DNA of 44,609 bases from JACNKJ01 sp964440095 (lineage in GTDB: Bacteria; Krumholzibacteriota; Krumholzibacteriia; JACNKJ01), in the NCBI GenBank assembly GCA_964440095.1, contig CAYTPZ010000015.1:1-44609 (forward strand), written 5' to 3'. Made by a program: the position numbers and the translations under genes. This document shows positions 32,881-40,636 of the stretch, piece after piece (the first letter of the stretch is position 1; every line of letters begins with the position of its first letter). The notes beneath the pieces were generated by a model. The model made no database searches, was not told the origin of the DNA, and saw nothing but the letters and a program-made list of their open reading frames with translations.

Positions 32881-33677
32881 TGCCAATCCAGGGTGTGGGG
32901 GTTCACCAGGAACCCCACGCCGTACTTCTCGGTGTCGGCATAGCCGTTGGCGTGGATGCCGCCGTCCTTGTTGTCGTAGATGGTCAAGTCCGTCGTACGG
33001 GGACCGGAGGGCATGTCGCCCCAGTAGTTGCCGCTCACGCCCAAGGTGTCCGGCGCGGCGATGTTCTCGAAGACGATATTCAGGGCGAGCGTGTCCAGTC
33101 CGCCATTGTTGAAGAGGTTCGAGCTGGTGACCTTTGGGGCCGTGCCCAAGTCGTGGTCGAAGTCCCAGTAGTGGCCGGGAAGAGTCGCATGGTGGATGAA
33201 CAGCCCGCGGGCGTTGCCAGTGATCAGACAGCCGAAGATCTCCGCCGCGCTGAAGCCCACGATCTCGATGCCCGCGTCCTGGGAATCTTCGAAAATGCAG
33301 TGGCTGACCTGAGGGCTTGCGTCCACCAACAGCAAACCGCTTCCCGCGCTGTTGCTCACATAGACCTTCTCGAAACGAGCTTCGGTGCCGGAATCTTCGA
33401 TGCGCACCTGCCCAATGATGGAGCAACGGTCCGCCGCCGCGCCGAACAGCATGACGTCAGGCGGCAAGGTGAAGCTTTCCTCGTATCGGCCCGGGGCCAC
33501 GCGAATGGTGTCCCAGGTGGCAGCTATGGCGATGGCGGCTGAAATGCTCGCGTAATCCCCTGGTACCGCTAGGTTTTCATAGCTCACTTCGGGCTCGGGC
33601 TCGTAGGGGTCGTCCAGGCTACAGCCGGCCAGGACCAGAATCAGAGCCACCGGTACAAGGAGCCGAATCGCTTTCAT
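32877..33677 (-). CDS. Lipoprotein with right-handed beta-helix (pectate-lyase-like) fold
   Basis: The protein is 266 residues with lipobox LAGC (Cys19). The body begins with the VPGDYASISAAIAIAATWDTIRVAPGRYEE signature that opens many right-handed beta-helix proteins. Repeating short strands follow (VYVSNSAGSGLLL, HCIFEDSQDAGIEIV, FGCLITGNARGLFI), then a GNYWGDMPSGP segment typical of the same group. No catalytic pectate lyase residues can be assigned. It may bind polysaccharide or be structural. It overlaps apbE (ATGA) and is the first gene of that two-gene unit. Confidence 0.75.
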   Translation of the reverse strand: MKAIRLLVPVALILVLAGCSLDDPYEPEPEVSYENLAVPGDYASISAAIAIAATWDTIRVAPGRYEESFTLPPDVMLFGAAADRCSIIGQVRIEDSGTEARFEKVYVSNSAGSGLLLVDASPQVSHCIFEDSQDAGIEIVGFSAAEIFGCLITGNARGLFIHHATLPGHYWDFDHDLGTAPKVTSSNLFNNGGLDTLALNIVFENIAAPDTLGVSGNYWGDMPSGPRTTDLTIYDNKDGGIHANGYADTEKYGVGFLVNPHTLDWQ

Positions 33678-33752
33678 GGGATTCCTTTCGAATGGAGAGG
33701 CCTGGGAATTGTAGTGTCTGGCCGTCCCCGTATCCAGCGGAAATCGTGACCG

Positions 33753-33790
33753 GGCAAGCCTTTGTGGGCTTGCCGTCGGGAGTGTATACT
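33753..33790 (+). promoter_or_regulatory. Promoter with overlapping inverted repeat for the sigma54 activator gene
   Basis: TTGTGG (33762-33767), a 17-bp spacer and TATACT (33785-33790) form a plausible sigma70 promoter. The -35 lies within an inverted repeat, GGCAAGCC (33753-33760), 6 bp, GGCTTGCC (33767-33774). Binding of a dimer there would block or adjust transcription, possibly by the gene's own product. Confidence 0.5.
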
Positions 33791-33836
33791 GCTAAGGTAT
33801 TAGACTGTCAAAATACTTTACTGGCTGGAGGCCCCC

Positions 33837-36800
33837 ATGATCGGCCAGATCTTTCAATCCCGATATCGAGTAGAGGCAGCCCTGGCTGAGGGGCAGTCCT
33901 GGCAGTCCTGGACGGTGCGCGACATCATCAACAATCGCCCCAGCCTGCTGTTCACCTATCCTGCCGATCCCGAAGGACGCACGCTCGATCGACGGAGCGT
34001 GGCCTGGCGCCTGTCTCGTTATCGTGAGGTCCTCGGTGAGCGAATCCCCCAGATTCGCCTGGGCATTGAGGGCAGCAGTTTGACCCTGCTTTGTGAGATT
34101 CCCGGCGGCGCAGAGGTTCTTGGTGATGGCGAGGACGAGACGCTCAGCTTCCAGGAAGCCCAATCGCAAGATGCCAAAACCTGTATCAAGGATGGCATCG
34201 ACCCGCCGCGGTCCGACCGCCGCATGATCTGGCGCGGCAAGGCGGGTGCGCCGCTCTATCTGCCGCCGGCCCTCTTGGTGGATCCGGTCAGGCGCGAAAC
34301 CCTCACCGAGCCTCTGGCCTCGAAGTCGAAGCTCAGCTATCAGCCGGTGGAGCCCCCGGTGGATATTCTACCTCAGTTATTCGAGGCAATGGATCGCTGG
34401 AAGTCCGGCGAGTCGAGCCTTCTCACTCTTCATTGCGGCAGGCCGGGCGGCCTGTCCCAGTGGCGGGCATCTCTGGAGGCTTGGTTTCGCAATCCCTCGG
34501 GCAGTGAGCGAGTGGATGCCGCCATCCCCCTGCATCTGCTGGAAGACATGAGTCGCCCCTCCGCGCTGCTCGACTCATGTTGGGCGCCGCAAGATGCCGC
34601 GGCAGGTCCCTTCGTGCTCATAATGGACGGGGACTCCCTGAATCAGAACTCCATCATGAAAGATCGGGTGGAGGATCAGCTATCGGACATGGAAGCCCTC
34701 CATCCCATGACAGCCGACATCTCGAACCTTGCCGTGGAGCTGCCTGAAACCTTGCCCAAGGCGATCGACGAGGAGGGGCGGGCCTTCCTGGAACTGCTAT
34801 CGCTCATGGATGAAGCGGTGCACCTGGACTTTCTCCTGGACCTGCTTCAGGTGGATGAAGCCGATTTCTACGGTATGCTCAACATTCTGGAGCGAGCGGG
34901 CACCCTGGCCTCGGTCTTTGGTCGCCTGGAGGACGGCCGTCGCGGGCTTCGTATTTGCATTTCCAATTCGGAGCTTCGCCAGAGCATTCGCTCAGGCATC
35001 GAGGCCGACCGCGAACGTGAACTGCATCTGCTCATTTTGGGCCTGCTCGAACGCAGCAAACCCGAAGGTTTCGTTGCCGCATACTGCCGTCTGGGCCATC
35101 GCCGTGGTGTGGGCCGCGACGAGCAGATGATTCGTGAAGGTTTGAAGCTCTTCGAATCTCTGCGCGAGGCCAAACTGGATCTTGCTACTCAGGCTGTGGT
35201 CGACATTTTGCTCGACGGAGATCATGCAGACCTTTCCGCACTGGCTCTCCGAGACATCGCCCTCTATCGTGGCAGTCTGCGCCTTCGCCGGGACGATCTT
35301 CCCGGCGCCGAGCGGGCCTACATGGATGGGCTCGCTTCGCTGACCGGACAGGCGGATTTCATCGAGCAGCTTCGCGGGGGGCAGCGCCCACCGCTTAGCC
35401 GTCGAGTGGATGCCGAACTGCTTTCCTCCATCAGCGCGCTCATTCGCGCCTTGGCGGAGATCGGCGAGATTCGCGGCGAATTCGCCAAAGCGGGGGAAAT
35501 ATTGGAAGGTATCCTGGACGCCTATAGCGAAAGCCTTGCGGCCCGCGAGCGGGGCACCCTCTACAATGAGCTGGCTTGGATCCTCTATCGGCGGGGCGAC
35601 CACACCGAGGCCGTGGAGCGCTGCGAGACGGCGCTCAGGCTCTTCGACGCGGGCGAGCATCCCGCCGAGTTGGGCCAGACCTTCAACACCTTGGGCGCGG
35701 CTCAATGGGCATTGGGAAATTGGCGCGAGGCCGAGGCCTATTATCAGAAAGCCCTGACCCTTCGTGAAAAAACGGGTAACGAAACGCGCATCGCCGCCAG
35801 CCTGAACAACCTGGGCAATCTCTATCGCATGCTCGAACGCCTGCCCCTGGCCATCGAATACTTCCAGCGCAGCATGGACATCAAGCGCCGCCAGGGCAAC
35901 GAGGCCGGCTACCTGGTGAGCCTTTACAACGTGGCACTCAGCAGCTTCGAGATGAACGACCTGAAAACCGCGCGGCGACAGGGCGAGGATTGCCTCGAGC
36001 TGAACGAGAAGGTGGGCAACATCCAGCTTGGCGCGGAGCTGCTTGGCCTTCTGGGTGAAATCGATCTGGTGGACGGCAGGTACGCGAGCGCGGGGGAGCG
36101 CCTGGTGGAGGCCATCCGCATTTGCAGCGACATTGATGCCCACACCGAGCTGGCCTCCATGTTCCGCCGTCTGGTGGGTGTGCACCTGGCAGTGGGCGAC
36201 CTGGAAGCCGCCGAAAAAACCATCAAGGATGGCCTTGCCGAGGCGCGCAGGGTCGGTAGCCGTTTCGAAGAGGCGCAGATACTCGTCTACAAGGGCGAGT
36301 GCCTGGAGCGGGGGAAAAATGCCGAAGCCGCCGTGAAGGCCCTGGAGGCCGCTGCGGACATCCTGTCGGTGCTGGACAAAATGGAGTGGCTGGCTCGGGT
36401 CTATAGTCGCCTGGGGCTGATCCATTTGGACGTGGGGCGCGAGGAGCGAGCTCAGGAGTTGCTGCAGCAGGCGTCGGGGCTCATTGAGCGGCGGCGCATC
36501 ACGGTGCCCATGCAGGAGTGGGACAGCCTTCAGGCGCGAATTCAGAGCCGGCGCGATCGGCTGATCGACAGCCTCGGCGAGCAGGACAGCCGTGGTCGCC
36601 TGGCCGGCTTCATGCAATTGCTCGAGACACTCGAAAAGGGTGGCGATCCGGTTTCGCGGGCGGAGCAGGTGCTCGATCAGTTGTCTATGCTTCTGCCCCC
36701 CAGCCGCGCGGCGATCTTTCTCAGTCGTGAGAATGCCTCTTTGGCTGACATGGAGAGGAAGGCTGTTTTCTATGGTGGTTTTCCCGATGCGGAAATTGTG

Positions 36801-38066
36801 GCCGAGGCCTCGCGGAATCGGATGAAGAGTGCCACGCCCTATCATGAGAATGGACGCATCTATCTTCCGCTACGCCAGGGAGAACAGGTCCGCGGTCTAC
36901 TGTTCCTCGAGGGCGAGGAAAACCTCGATGTACAAACTCGCGACTACCTGGCCACCTTGTCCAAGTTGCTTTCCATGGGGCTTTTCGATCCCATGGCATC
37001 GGAGCCCGCGGAAGCGGCGAGTCCTGCCGCGCGTGCTCCCAAGCCCAAAGGCGCCGCGGATCAGGTGAACCTCATCGGTAGGGGGCGTGATCTTCAGAAA
37101 GTTCTGAAATTGGTGGGGCAGGTGAAAGACTTGGACAGCACGGTGCTCATCAGCGGGGAGTCGGGTACGGGTAAGGAAGAGGTGGCTCGCGCGGTTCACT
37201 TCTGGGGCCGGCGGGGCAGGCAGCCCTTCATGGCGGTCAACTGCGCCGCTTTGCCTGAGACCTTGCTGGAGAGTCAACTGTTCGGCCACGAAAGAGGATC
37301 CTTCACCGGGGCAACCCATCGGCATATCGGTTTCTTCGAATCGGCTTCGGGGGGCACCATCTTCCTGGATGAAATCGGCGAGATGAGCCCGGGCATGCAG
37401 TCGAAGTTGCTTCGGGTTCTGCAGGAGAAACAATTCATCCGTGTGGGTGGCACACGCACCTTGTCCACCGATGCACGCGTTATCGCCGCCACCAATCGCC
37501 GTCTGGTCGACGAAGTGCAGCAAGGGCGCTTTCGAGAGGATCTCTTTTTCCGCATCAACGTGATATCGGTGAACATCGCCCCGCTGAGAGAGCGGCGCGA
37601 GGACATCCCCCTGCTAATGGAGCACTTTCTGGAGCGCATCGCCGGCGAGGCGGGCTTGCCGCTCAAGCGCGTATCGGAGGAAGTGATGCAGATCTTCCTC
37701 ACTCATCCACTGCCCGGCAATGTCCGCCAAATTCGAAACGTGTTGGAAAACTGCATGATCCTGGCGCGCAGCGGATTGATCGGCCTTGAGGATCTGCCCG
37801 AGGATTTCCTGCAGCAGGCCCGGCCACGATCACTTTCCCGGAGTCTGGATGAACTGGCGGAGATGATTGCAAATTCGAACGAGTTTTCGGAGCGGGAACC
37901 GTTGGAAGGAAAGCTCTTGAGCAGCGTCGCCCAGCACCTTGTACGCCGAACTGGGAGTAAGGTGAAAGCTGCAAAATTGCTGGGAATCAGCCGCCCCACG
38001 CTCTATTCGAGGCTAAAAACTGCAGAGGATGGAAAAAACAATGCGGGGTCGACCCTAAAGGGTTGA
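33837..38066 (+). CDS. Sigma54-dependent activator fused to degenerate kinase/STAND, TPR and GAF-like domains
   Basis: The protein is 1409 residues; start ATG has GGAGG upstream. Residues 1-40 (GQIFQSRYRVEAALAEGQSW) resemble a protein-kinase N-lobe without the catalytic lysine context. Around 190-290 a STAND-like ATPase remnant has GRPGGLSQW where a P-loop is expected and FVLIMDGDS as a Walker B-like strand. About 500-900 holds a series of TPR repeats (NELAWILYRRGD, NTLGAAQWALGNWREAEAYYQKAL, NNLGNLYRMLERLPLAIEYFQRS). About 920-1040 is GAF-like. The AAA+ domain (about 1076-1320) is intact: Walker A GESGTGKEE, the sigma54-contact loop GSFTGA, Walker B TIFLDEI and arginine-finger FREDLFFR. A Fis-type helix-turn-helix closes it (about 1361-1399). 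The signal sensed is unknown. Confidence 0.9.
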   Translation: MIGQIFQSRYRVEAALAEGQSWQSWTVRDIINNRPSLLFTYPADPEGRTLDRRSVAWRLSRYREVLGERIPQIRLGIEGSSLTLLCEIPGGAEVLGDGEDETLSFQEAQSQDAKTCIKDGIDPPRSDRRMIWRGKAGAPLYLPPALLVDPVRRETLTEPLASKSKLSYQPVEPPVDILPQLFEAMDRWKSGESSLLTLHCGRPGGLSQWRASLEAWFRNPSGSERVDAAIPLHLLEDMSRPSALLDSCWAPQDAAAGPFVLIMDGDSLNQNSIMKDRVEDQLSDMEALHPMTADISNLAVELPETLPKAIDEEGRAFLELLSLMDEAVHLDFLLDLLQVDEADFYGMLNILERAGTLASVFGRLEDGRRGLRICISNSELRQSIRSGIEADRERELHLLILGLLERSKPEGFVAAYCRLGHRRGVGRDEQMIREGLKLFESLREAKLDLATQAVVDILLDGDHADLSALALRDIALYRGSLRLRRDDLPGAERAYMDGLASLTGQADFIEQLRGGQRPPLSRRVDAELLSSISALIRALAEIGEIRGEFAKAGEILEGILDAYSESLAARERGTLYNELAWILYRRGDHTEAVERCETALRLFDAGEHPAELGQTFNTLGAAQWALGNWREAEAYYQKALTLREKTGNETRIAASLNNLGNLYRMLERLPLAIEYFQRSMDIKRRQGNEAGYLVSLYNVALSSFEMNDLKTARRQGEDCLELNEKVGNIQLGAELLGLLGEIDLVDGRYASAGERLVEAIRICSDIDAHTELASMFRRLVGVHLAVGDLEAAEKTIKDGLAEARRVGSRFEEAQILVYKGECLERGKNAEAAVKALEAAADILSVLDKMEWLARVYSRLGLIHLDVGREERAQELLQQASGLIERRRITVPMQEWDSLQARIQSRRDRLIDSLGEQDSRGRLAGFMQLLETLEKGGDPVSRAEQVLDQLSMLLPPSRAAIFLSRENASLADMERKAVFYGGFPDAEIVAEASRNRMKSATPYHENGRIYLPLRQGEQVRGLLFLEGEENLDVQTRDYLATLSKLLSMGLFDPMASEPAEAASPAARAPKPKGAADQVNLIGRGRDLQKVLKLVGQVKDLDSTVLISGESGTGKEEVARAVHFWGRRGRQPFMAVNCAALPETLLESQLFGHERGSFTGATHRHIGFFESASGGTIFLDEIGEMSPGMQSKLLRVLQEKQFIRVGGTRTLSTDARVIAATNRRLVDEVQQGRFREDLFFRINVISVNIAPLRERREDIPLLMEHFLERIAGEAGLPLKRVSEEVMQIFLTHPLPGNVRQIRNVLENCMILARSGLIGLEDLPEDFLQQARPRSLSRSLDELAEMIANSNEFSEREPLEGKLLSSVAQHLVRRTGSKVKAAKLLGISRPTLYSRLKTAEDGKNNAGSTLKG

Positions 38067-38091
38067 AGCCCACCATGTGACGGGTTATGAT
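38063..38091 (+). promoter_or_regulatory. Sigma70-type promoter for the small secreted protein gene
   Basis: TTGAAG (38063-38068), 17-bp spacer, TATGAT (38086-38091). The start is near 38098, so the in-frame codon at 38087 is inside the promoter and the start at 38123 is favoured. Confidence 0.65.
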
Positions 38092-38122
38092 AAACTATCT
38101 TCTTTGGAAAAGGGGTGCGGAG

Positions 38123-38488
38123 ATGCGCAAAGCCTTACTGATAGTGATCTTGACCCTTGTGTCAATTGGCGCGGCCGTGACAGCCAACGCCGATACTAAT
38201 CCCTTGAACGTCATTATCTTGGACCCGGGATACACCGAGTTCACCATGGCCGGACAGGATTTTTTCTGTATCACACCCCAACGCATTCGCATTCATTTCG
38301 ATGGTATTTCACCCCATCGCGTCTACGGACGCGTGCAACTGCTCGGTGGGGCCACCGATAGCCCGGTGAAACTCGTTTGGGTCAGTGCCGGTCACGAGCC
38401 ACTTACGCTCCATGACCGTATTCTTGAGGTGAAGTTCGTCCGCTTCGATAGCGATGGCGTTACAGGGCACAACGAGAAATTCGACTAG
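38123..38488 (+). CDS. Small secreted protein of unknown function
   Basis: The protein is 121 residues with a clear signal peptide (about 1-24, ending VTANA). The mature part is beta-rich with one cysteine (FFCITPQRIRIHFDG) and several valine-rich strands (KLVWVSAG, LEVKFVRFDSDGV). No family recognised. It has its own promoter and lies between the sigma54 activator gene and the non-coding island. Confidence 0.65.
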   Translation: MRKALLIVILTLVSIGAAVTANADTNPLNVIILDPGYTEFTMAGQDFFCITPQRIRIHFDGISPHRVYGRVQLLGGATDSPVKLVWVSAGHEPLTLHDRILEVKFVRFDSDGVTGHNEKFD

Positions 38489-38573
38489 ACTCCGAGACAT
38501 ATCGGTCAAAGTGCGGGTTGTTAAGAATCTTGACAGCCCGTATATTTTTTTACACATTTTGCATACATCCTTT

Positions 38574-38595
38574 GAGGATTCGAAAAACAATCCTC
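38574..38595. promoter_or_regulatory. Perfect inverted repeat, candidate upstream activator site
   Basis: GAGGATT (38574-38580), 8-bp spacer, AATCCTC (38589-38595). Its centre lies about 105 bp upstream of the predicted sigma54 start, the usual enhancer distance for activators with a Fis-type helix-turn-helix. It is not followed by a T-run, so it is not a terminator. Confidence 0.45.
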
Positions 38596-38663
38596 AGCGC
38601 TCCCATAACTCCTTAATAATCAGCTATTTACCAGAGTAGCTTCCTTCGGTGGATAGTCGATTC

Positions 38664-38679
38664 TGGCATGACTCCTGCA
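38664..38679 (+). promoter_or_regulatory. Sigma54 (-24/-12) promoter
   Basis: CTGGCATG, ACTC, CTGCA matches YTGGCACG-N4-TTGCW with both invariant pairs (GG at -24, GC at -12) at correct spacing; mismatches are T for C in GGCAC and C for T in TTGC. The start is predicted near 38690. Confidence 0.6.
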
Positions 38680-38689
38680 TTGCCTTTTG

Positions 38690-38856
38690 TGCCCGAGTAT
38701 CCGGTATAATTCCTGATTATACCACGGGGGGGAAGAGAGACTATGGGGACTCTTCCTCCCTGCCCTTTCTTCTACTTGAAGCTCTAGGGGTTGCTTGGCA
38801 AGATCAACGAGGAGTGGTTAACTATCCTGATCGTCCCCGATCGGGATAGTTTTTTT
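38690..38856 (+). ncRNA. Candidate structured small RNA, about 167 nt
   Basis: Between the sigma54 promoter and the terminator are two strong hairpins. One has an 8-bp stem GGTATAAT / ATTATACC (38703-38710, 38716-38723) with a 5-nt loop. The other has an 11-bp stem GGGGGGAAGAG / CTCTTCCTCCC (38727-38737, 38750-38760, one G-U) with a 12-nt loop. A less structured, pyrimidine-rich stretch follows, then the terminator hairpin. No open frame is supported, and the next gene lies on the opposite strand, so this is not an mRNA leader. It matches no RNA family I recognise; 6S-like end pairing is not visible. Confidence 0.5.
38821..38856 (+). terminator. Strong intrinsic terminator
   Basis: ACTATCCTGATCG (38821-38833), loop TCCC, CGATCGGGATAGT (38838-38850): a 13-bp stem with one G-U pair, running into seven Ts (38850-38856). 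The T-run marks the plus strand as the terminated one. Confidence 0.92.
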
Positions 38857-38894
38857 AGGGCAAATCCGCCCGATTCTCCGATTTCAATGCTGGA

Positions 38895-39635
38895 TTATTG
38901 CTTCGCGGCCGCGGCGAGGGTGTCCTGCACCTTCTGGAGGTCCGATTGCAGGAAGGTGAAGAACTTCTTCTTCAACCGGATGCCCGACACGCTGAAGCTG
39001 TGGTAGCTCAGATAGACGGTTGGGTTGAAAAACGTGTCGCCGGGCTCGAGTTGAAACTCGAGAGTCCAGCTCATGGACTCGCCGGAGCTCAGGCTCTCAT
39101 GCTCGATCACGCCTTGAGGCAGGCTCGGGTTCTCACTTCGCATTTCCAGAAACAGGATGGGCTCTTCACCGAGATTGGAAAGGGTGAAGACCATGTCCAC
39201 CCAGCCGGTGGCCAGATCGCAGTAGGAGAAATCCACATTGGCTGCCAGAGGGCTGCGCTCTTCCTCGCTTTTGATGCGTTCGCCTTCGTAGTCGGTGAAT
39301 GCCATGTGAAAGCGCGGTTGGAAAATCTGCTGGCCCTTCTTCAGTTCGAATGAAAAGCGCCGGTGTGCCCAGTTGCCACTGCTGAGTTCATCCACCGAGA
39401 AGGTGCCCTCGAGACTGGGCGGATCGCTCTGCAGATCGATGTAGGACACGGGCAGGCGTCCCACGTTTCGAATGGAAACCTCGTAGACCAGCGATCCGCT
39501 GGCCTGGTCGTACTCCAGAAACCGCGTCTGCGTTTCCACGCTTCCACGGCTAGTTTCCGCGGCCGGAAGACTACTCGCGCAAAGAACGGTAAGGAGCAGG
39601 GCTGCCAGAACCGTGCGGAATCGTGTGCTGGGCAT
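38895..39635 (-). CDS. Secreted protein with two tandem Ig-like repeats, function unknown
   Basis: The protein is 246 residues. It has a signal peptide (about 1-26, ending LPAAE) and then two related halves: YEVSIRNVGRLPVSYIDLQSD-P-PSL...ELSSG...F-F-P-RFHMAFTDYEG, and VFTLSNLGEEPILFLEMRSENPSL...SLSSG...FFNPTVYLSYHSFSVSG. This is an internal duplication of a beta-sandwich-like module, followed by a short helical tail. The start at 39635 is the first Met of the signal peptide with AGAGGTGG upstream; an in-frame codon at 39698 is rejected. No family recognised. Confidence 0.7.
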   Translation of the reverse strand: MPSTRFRTVLAALLLTVLCASSLPAAETSRGSVETQTRFLEYDQASGSLVYEVSIRNVGRLPVSYIDLQSDPPSLEGTFSVDELSSGNWAHRRFSFELKKGQQIFQPRFHMAFTDYEGERIKSEEERSPLAANVDFSYCDLATGWVDMVFTLSNLGEEPILFLEMRSENPSLPQGVIEHESLSSGESMSWTLEFQLEPGDTFFNPTVYLSYHSFSVSGIRLKKKFFTFLQSDLQKVQDTLAAAAKQ

Positions 39636-39758
39636 GCTTATCCACCTCTTCAGAAGCTCGCTGTTTGCAGGATAGCCTCCGCTCGACTCTCCCCGCAATC
39701 AATTTGACTCCCGAGAGAAGCGGGTGCAGGATGCGCGCACTGACCCTCGGAGGTGATC

Positions 39759-40175
39759 ATGGATTGTATCTTCTGCAAAATCGTCGCCGGCGACTTGCCG
39801 GCTCACAAGCTCTACGAGGATGAGCGAAGCCTGGCCTTCCTCGATCTGTTTCCAGGATGCGAGGGCCACGCCCTGGTTATTCCCAAATCTCACGCCGAGG
39901 GCTTCCTCGAATTGGCCGCCGACGATCGAGATGCGGTCATGGCCACCGCTCATCGTGTAAGCGAAGCGCTCATGGCGGAACTTAAGCCCGAGGGATTCAA
40001 CCTGCATCAGTCCAACGGCAAGGTGGCCGGGCAGGTGATCTTCCACTTCCATCTGCACATCCTGCCGCGAAAAAAAGATGATGGGCTTCAGAGTCCTTGG
40101 AAGAGCTCGGAGGGGGACAAAGCGGCGCTGGATTCCCTGGCCGGACGGGTCGCAGACCGCCTCAAGATGGGCTAG
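39759..40175 (+). CDS. HIT-family hydrolase
   Basis: The protein is 138 residues. It opens CIFCKIVAGDLPAHKLYEDE (a C-x2-C zinc pair is present, with distal ligands consistent with Hint-type proteins) and carries the catalytic histidine triad HFHLHILPR near residues 94-102, preceded by NLHQSNGKVAGQ. These enzymes hydrolyse nucleoside phosphoramidates or similar nucleotide adducts. The ATG at 39759 is preferred over GTG 39753 because GGAGG lies at correct spacing. Confidence 0.93.
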   Translation: MDCIFCKIVAGDLPAHKLYEDERSLAFLDLFPGCEGHALVIPKSHAEGFLELAADDRDAVMATAHRVSEALMAELKPEGFNLHQSNGKVAGQVIFHFHLHILPRKKDDGLQSPWKSSEGDKAALDSLAGRVADRLKMG

Positions 40176-40187
40176 GGTCAGCCCTGT

Positions 40188-40217
40188 TTGACCAATTTGA
40201 TCTTCGCGTGATATACT
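40188..40217 (+). promoter_or_regulatory. Sigma70-type promoter for the short RNA upstream of nrdJ
   Basis: TTGACC (40188-40193), 18-bp spacer, TATACT (40212-40217). It begins 13 bp after the HIT stop and would start an RNA near 40224. Confidence 0.75.
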
Positions 40218-40223
40218 CATCGA

Positions 40224-40317
40224 GTTCCGGTTAGGCGGGCGGCTGCGTCCGCGACCCGGGGTTCTGTAAGAATCAATCGCACTCCCCAGGATCATCCCCA
40301 TGATTCTGGGGTTTTTT
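40224..40317 (+). ncRNA. Candidate structured leader or small RNA upstream of nrdJ
   Basis: A promoter and a strong terminator enclose about 94 nt. Inside, GCGGGC / GTCCGC (40235-40240, 40247-40252, one G-U) form a hairpin that can be closed by CCGG (40227-40230) pairing with CCGG (40256-40259). The terminator hairpin follows. It lies 320 bp upstream of a class II ribonucleotide reductase gene, so it may be an attenuator leader or an independent small RNA. It does not contain cobalamin-riboswitch motifs. Confidence 0.45.
40284..40317 (+). terminator. Intrinsic terminator upstream of nrdJ
   Basis: CCCCAGGATCAT (40284-40295), loop CCCC, ATGATTCTGGGG (40300-40311): a 12-bp stem with one G-U pair, then six Ts (40312-40317). 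Confidence 0.92.
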
Positions 40318-40636
40318 GGGCCATTTCGGGCTCATTTCGGACCGTCTTGCGAAAAATGAATCGCTCATCCGAATTGTCTTGACCCACGCTTTATATCGTG
40401 GTTAAAACTGAGTCGACCCCCAGATCTTGTGGGGCGGCGAGAGAACGGAACTTGCGGTATTGCAGGGTCTTGCGGAATTCGCCAGGGTTCCGCATTAATA
40501 AGCTCAGACTTGGCAGACATACCTGAAATAATCCGACATACCATGCCGGCTTGAGGCGAATTTGCCCCAGGTCCATTCTCCTGCCGCCTCGGACTTGCTA
40601 TAACTGAAGAACTCTCCCGTGAGAATGGAGCCATCG
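40318..40636. other. nrdJ: nrdJ upstream region
   Basis: No open frame is supported. Besides the promoter at 40379-40407 it holds an inverted repeat GCGGAA...TTCCGC near 40474-40495 and a TATAAC box near 40600 that could serve as a second -10. No cobalamin riboswitch is visible. Confidence 0.5.
40379..40407 (+). promoter_or_regulatory. nrdJ: Probable nrdJ promoter with inverted repeat in its spacer
   Basis: TTGACC (40379-40384), 17-bp spacer, TTAAAA (40402-40407). The spacer is almost entirely an inverted repeat, CCACG (40384-40388), 8 bp, CGTGG (40397-40401), a natural place for a repressor. The arm spacing (CAC-N10-GTG) is two bases longer than a standard NrdR box. Confidence 0.5.

Larger units (their letters stand above)
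38489..38894. other. Gene-free, structured, AT-richer island
   Basis: No credible reading frame on either strand. It contains a consensus -35 TTGACA at 38530-38535 without a well-spaced -10 (TACACA at 15 bp), a perfect inverted repeat at 38574-38595, a sigma54 promoter at 38664-38679, two strong hairpins and an intrinsic terminator at 38821-38856. Confidence 0.75.

Noticed and set aside
34992..36845. 617-residue open frame on the minus strand
   Set aside because: Antisense of the TPR region of the sigma54 activator; repetitive composition mirrors the TPR codons and no signal, domain or ribosome binding site supports it.
40384..40401. Inverted repeat before nrdJ as an NrdR box
   Set aside because: CAC and GTG are separated by 10 bp instead of 8, and no second tandem box is seen; kept only as an unspecified operator candidate.
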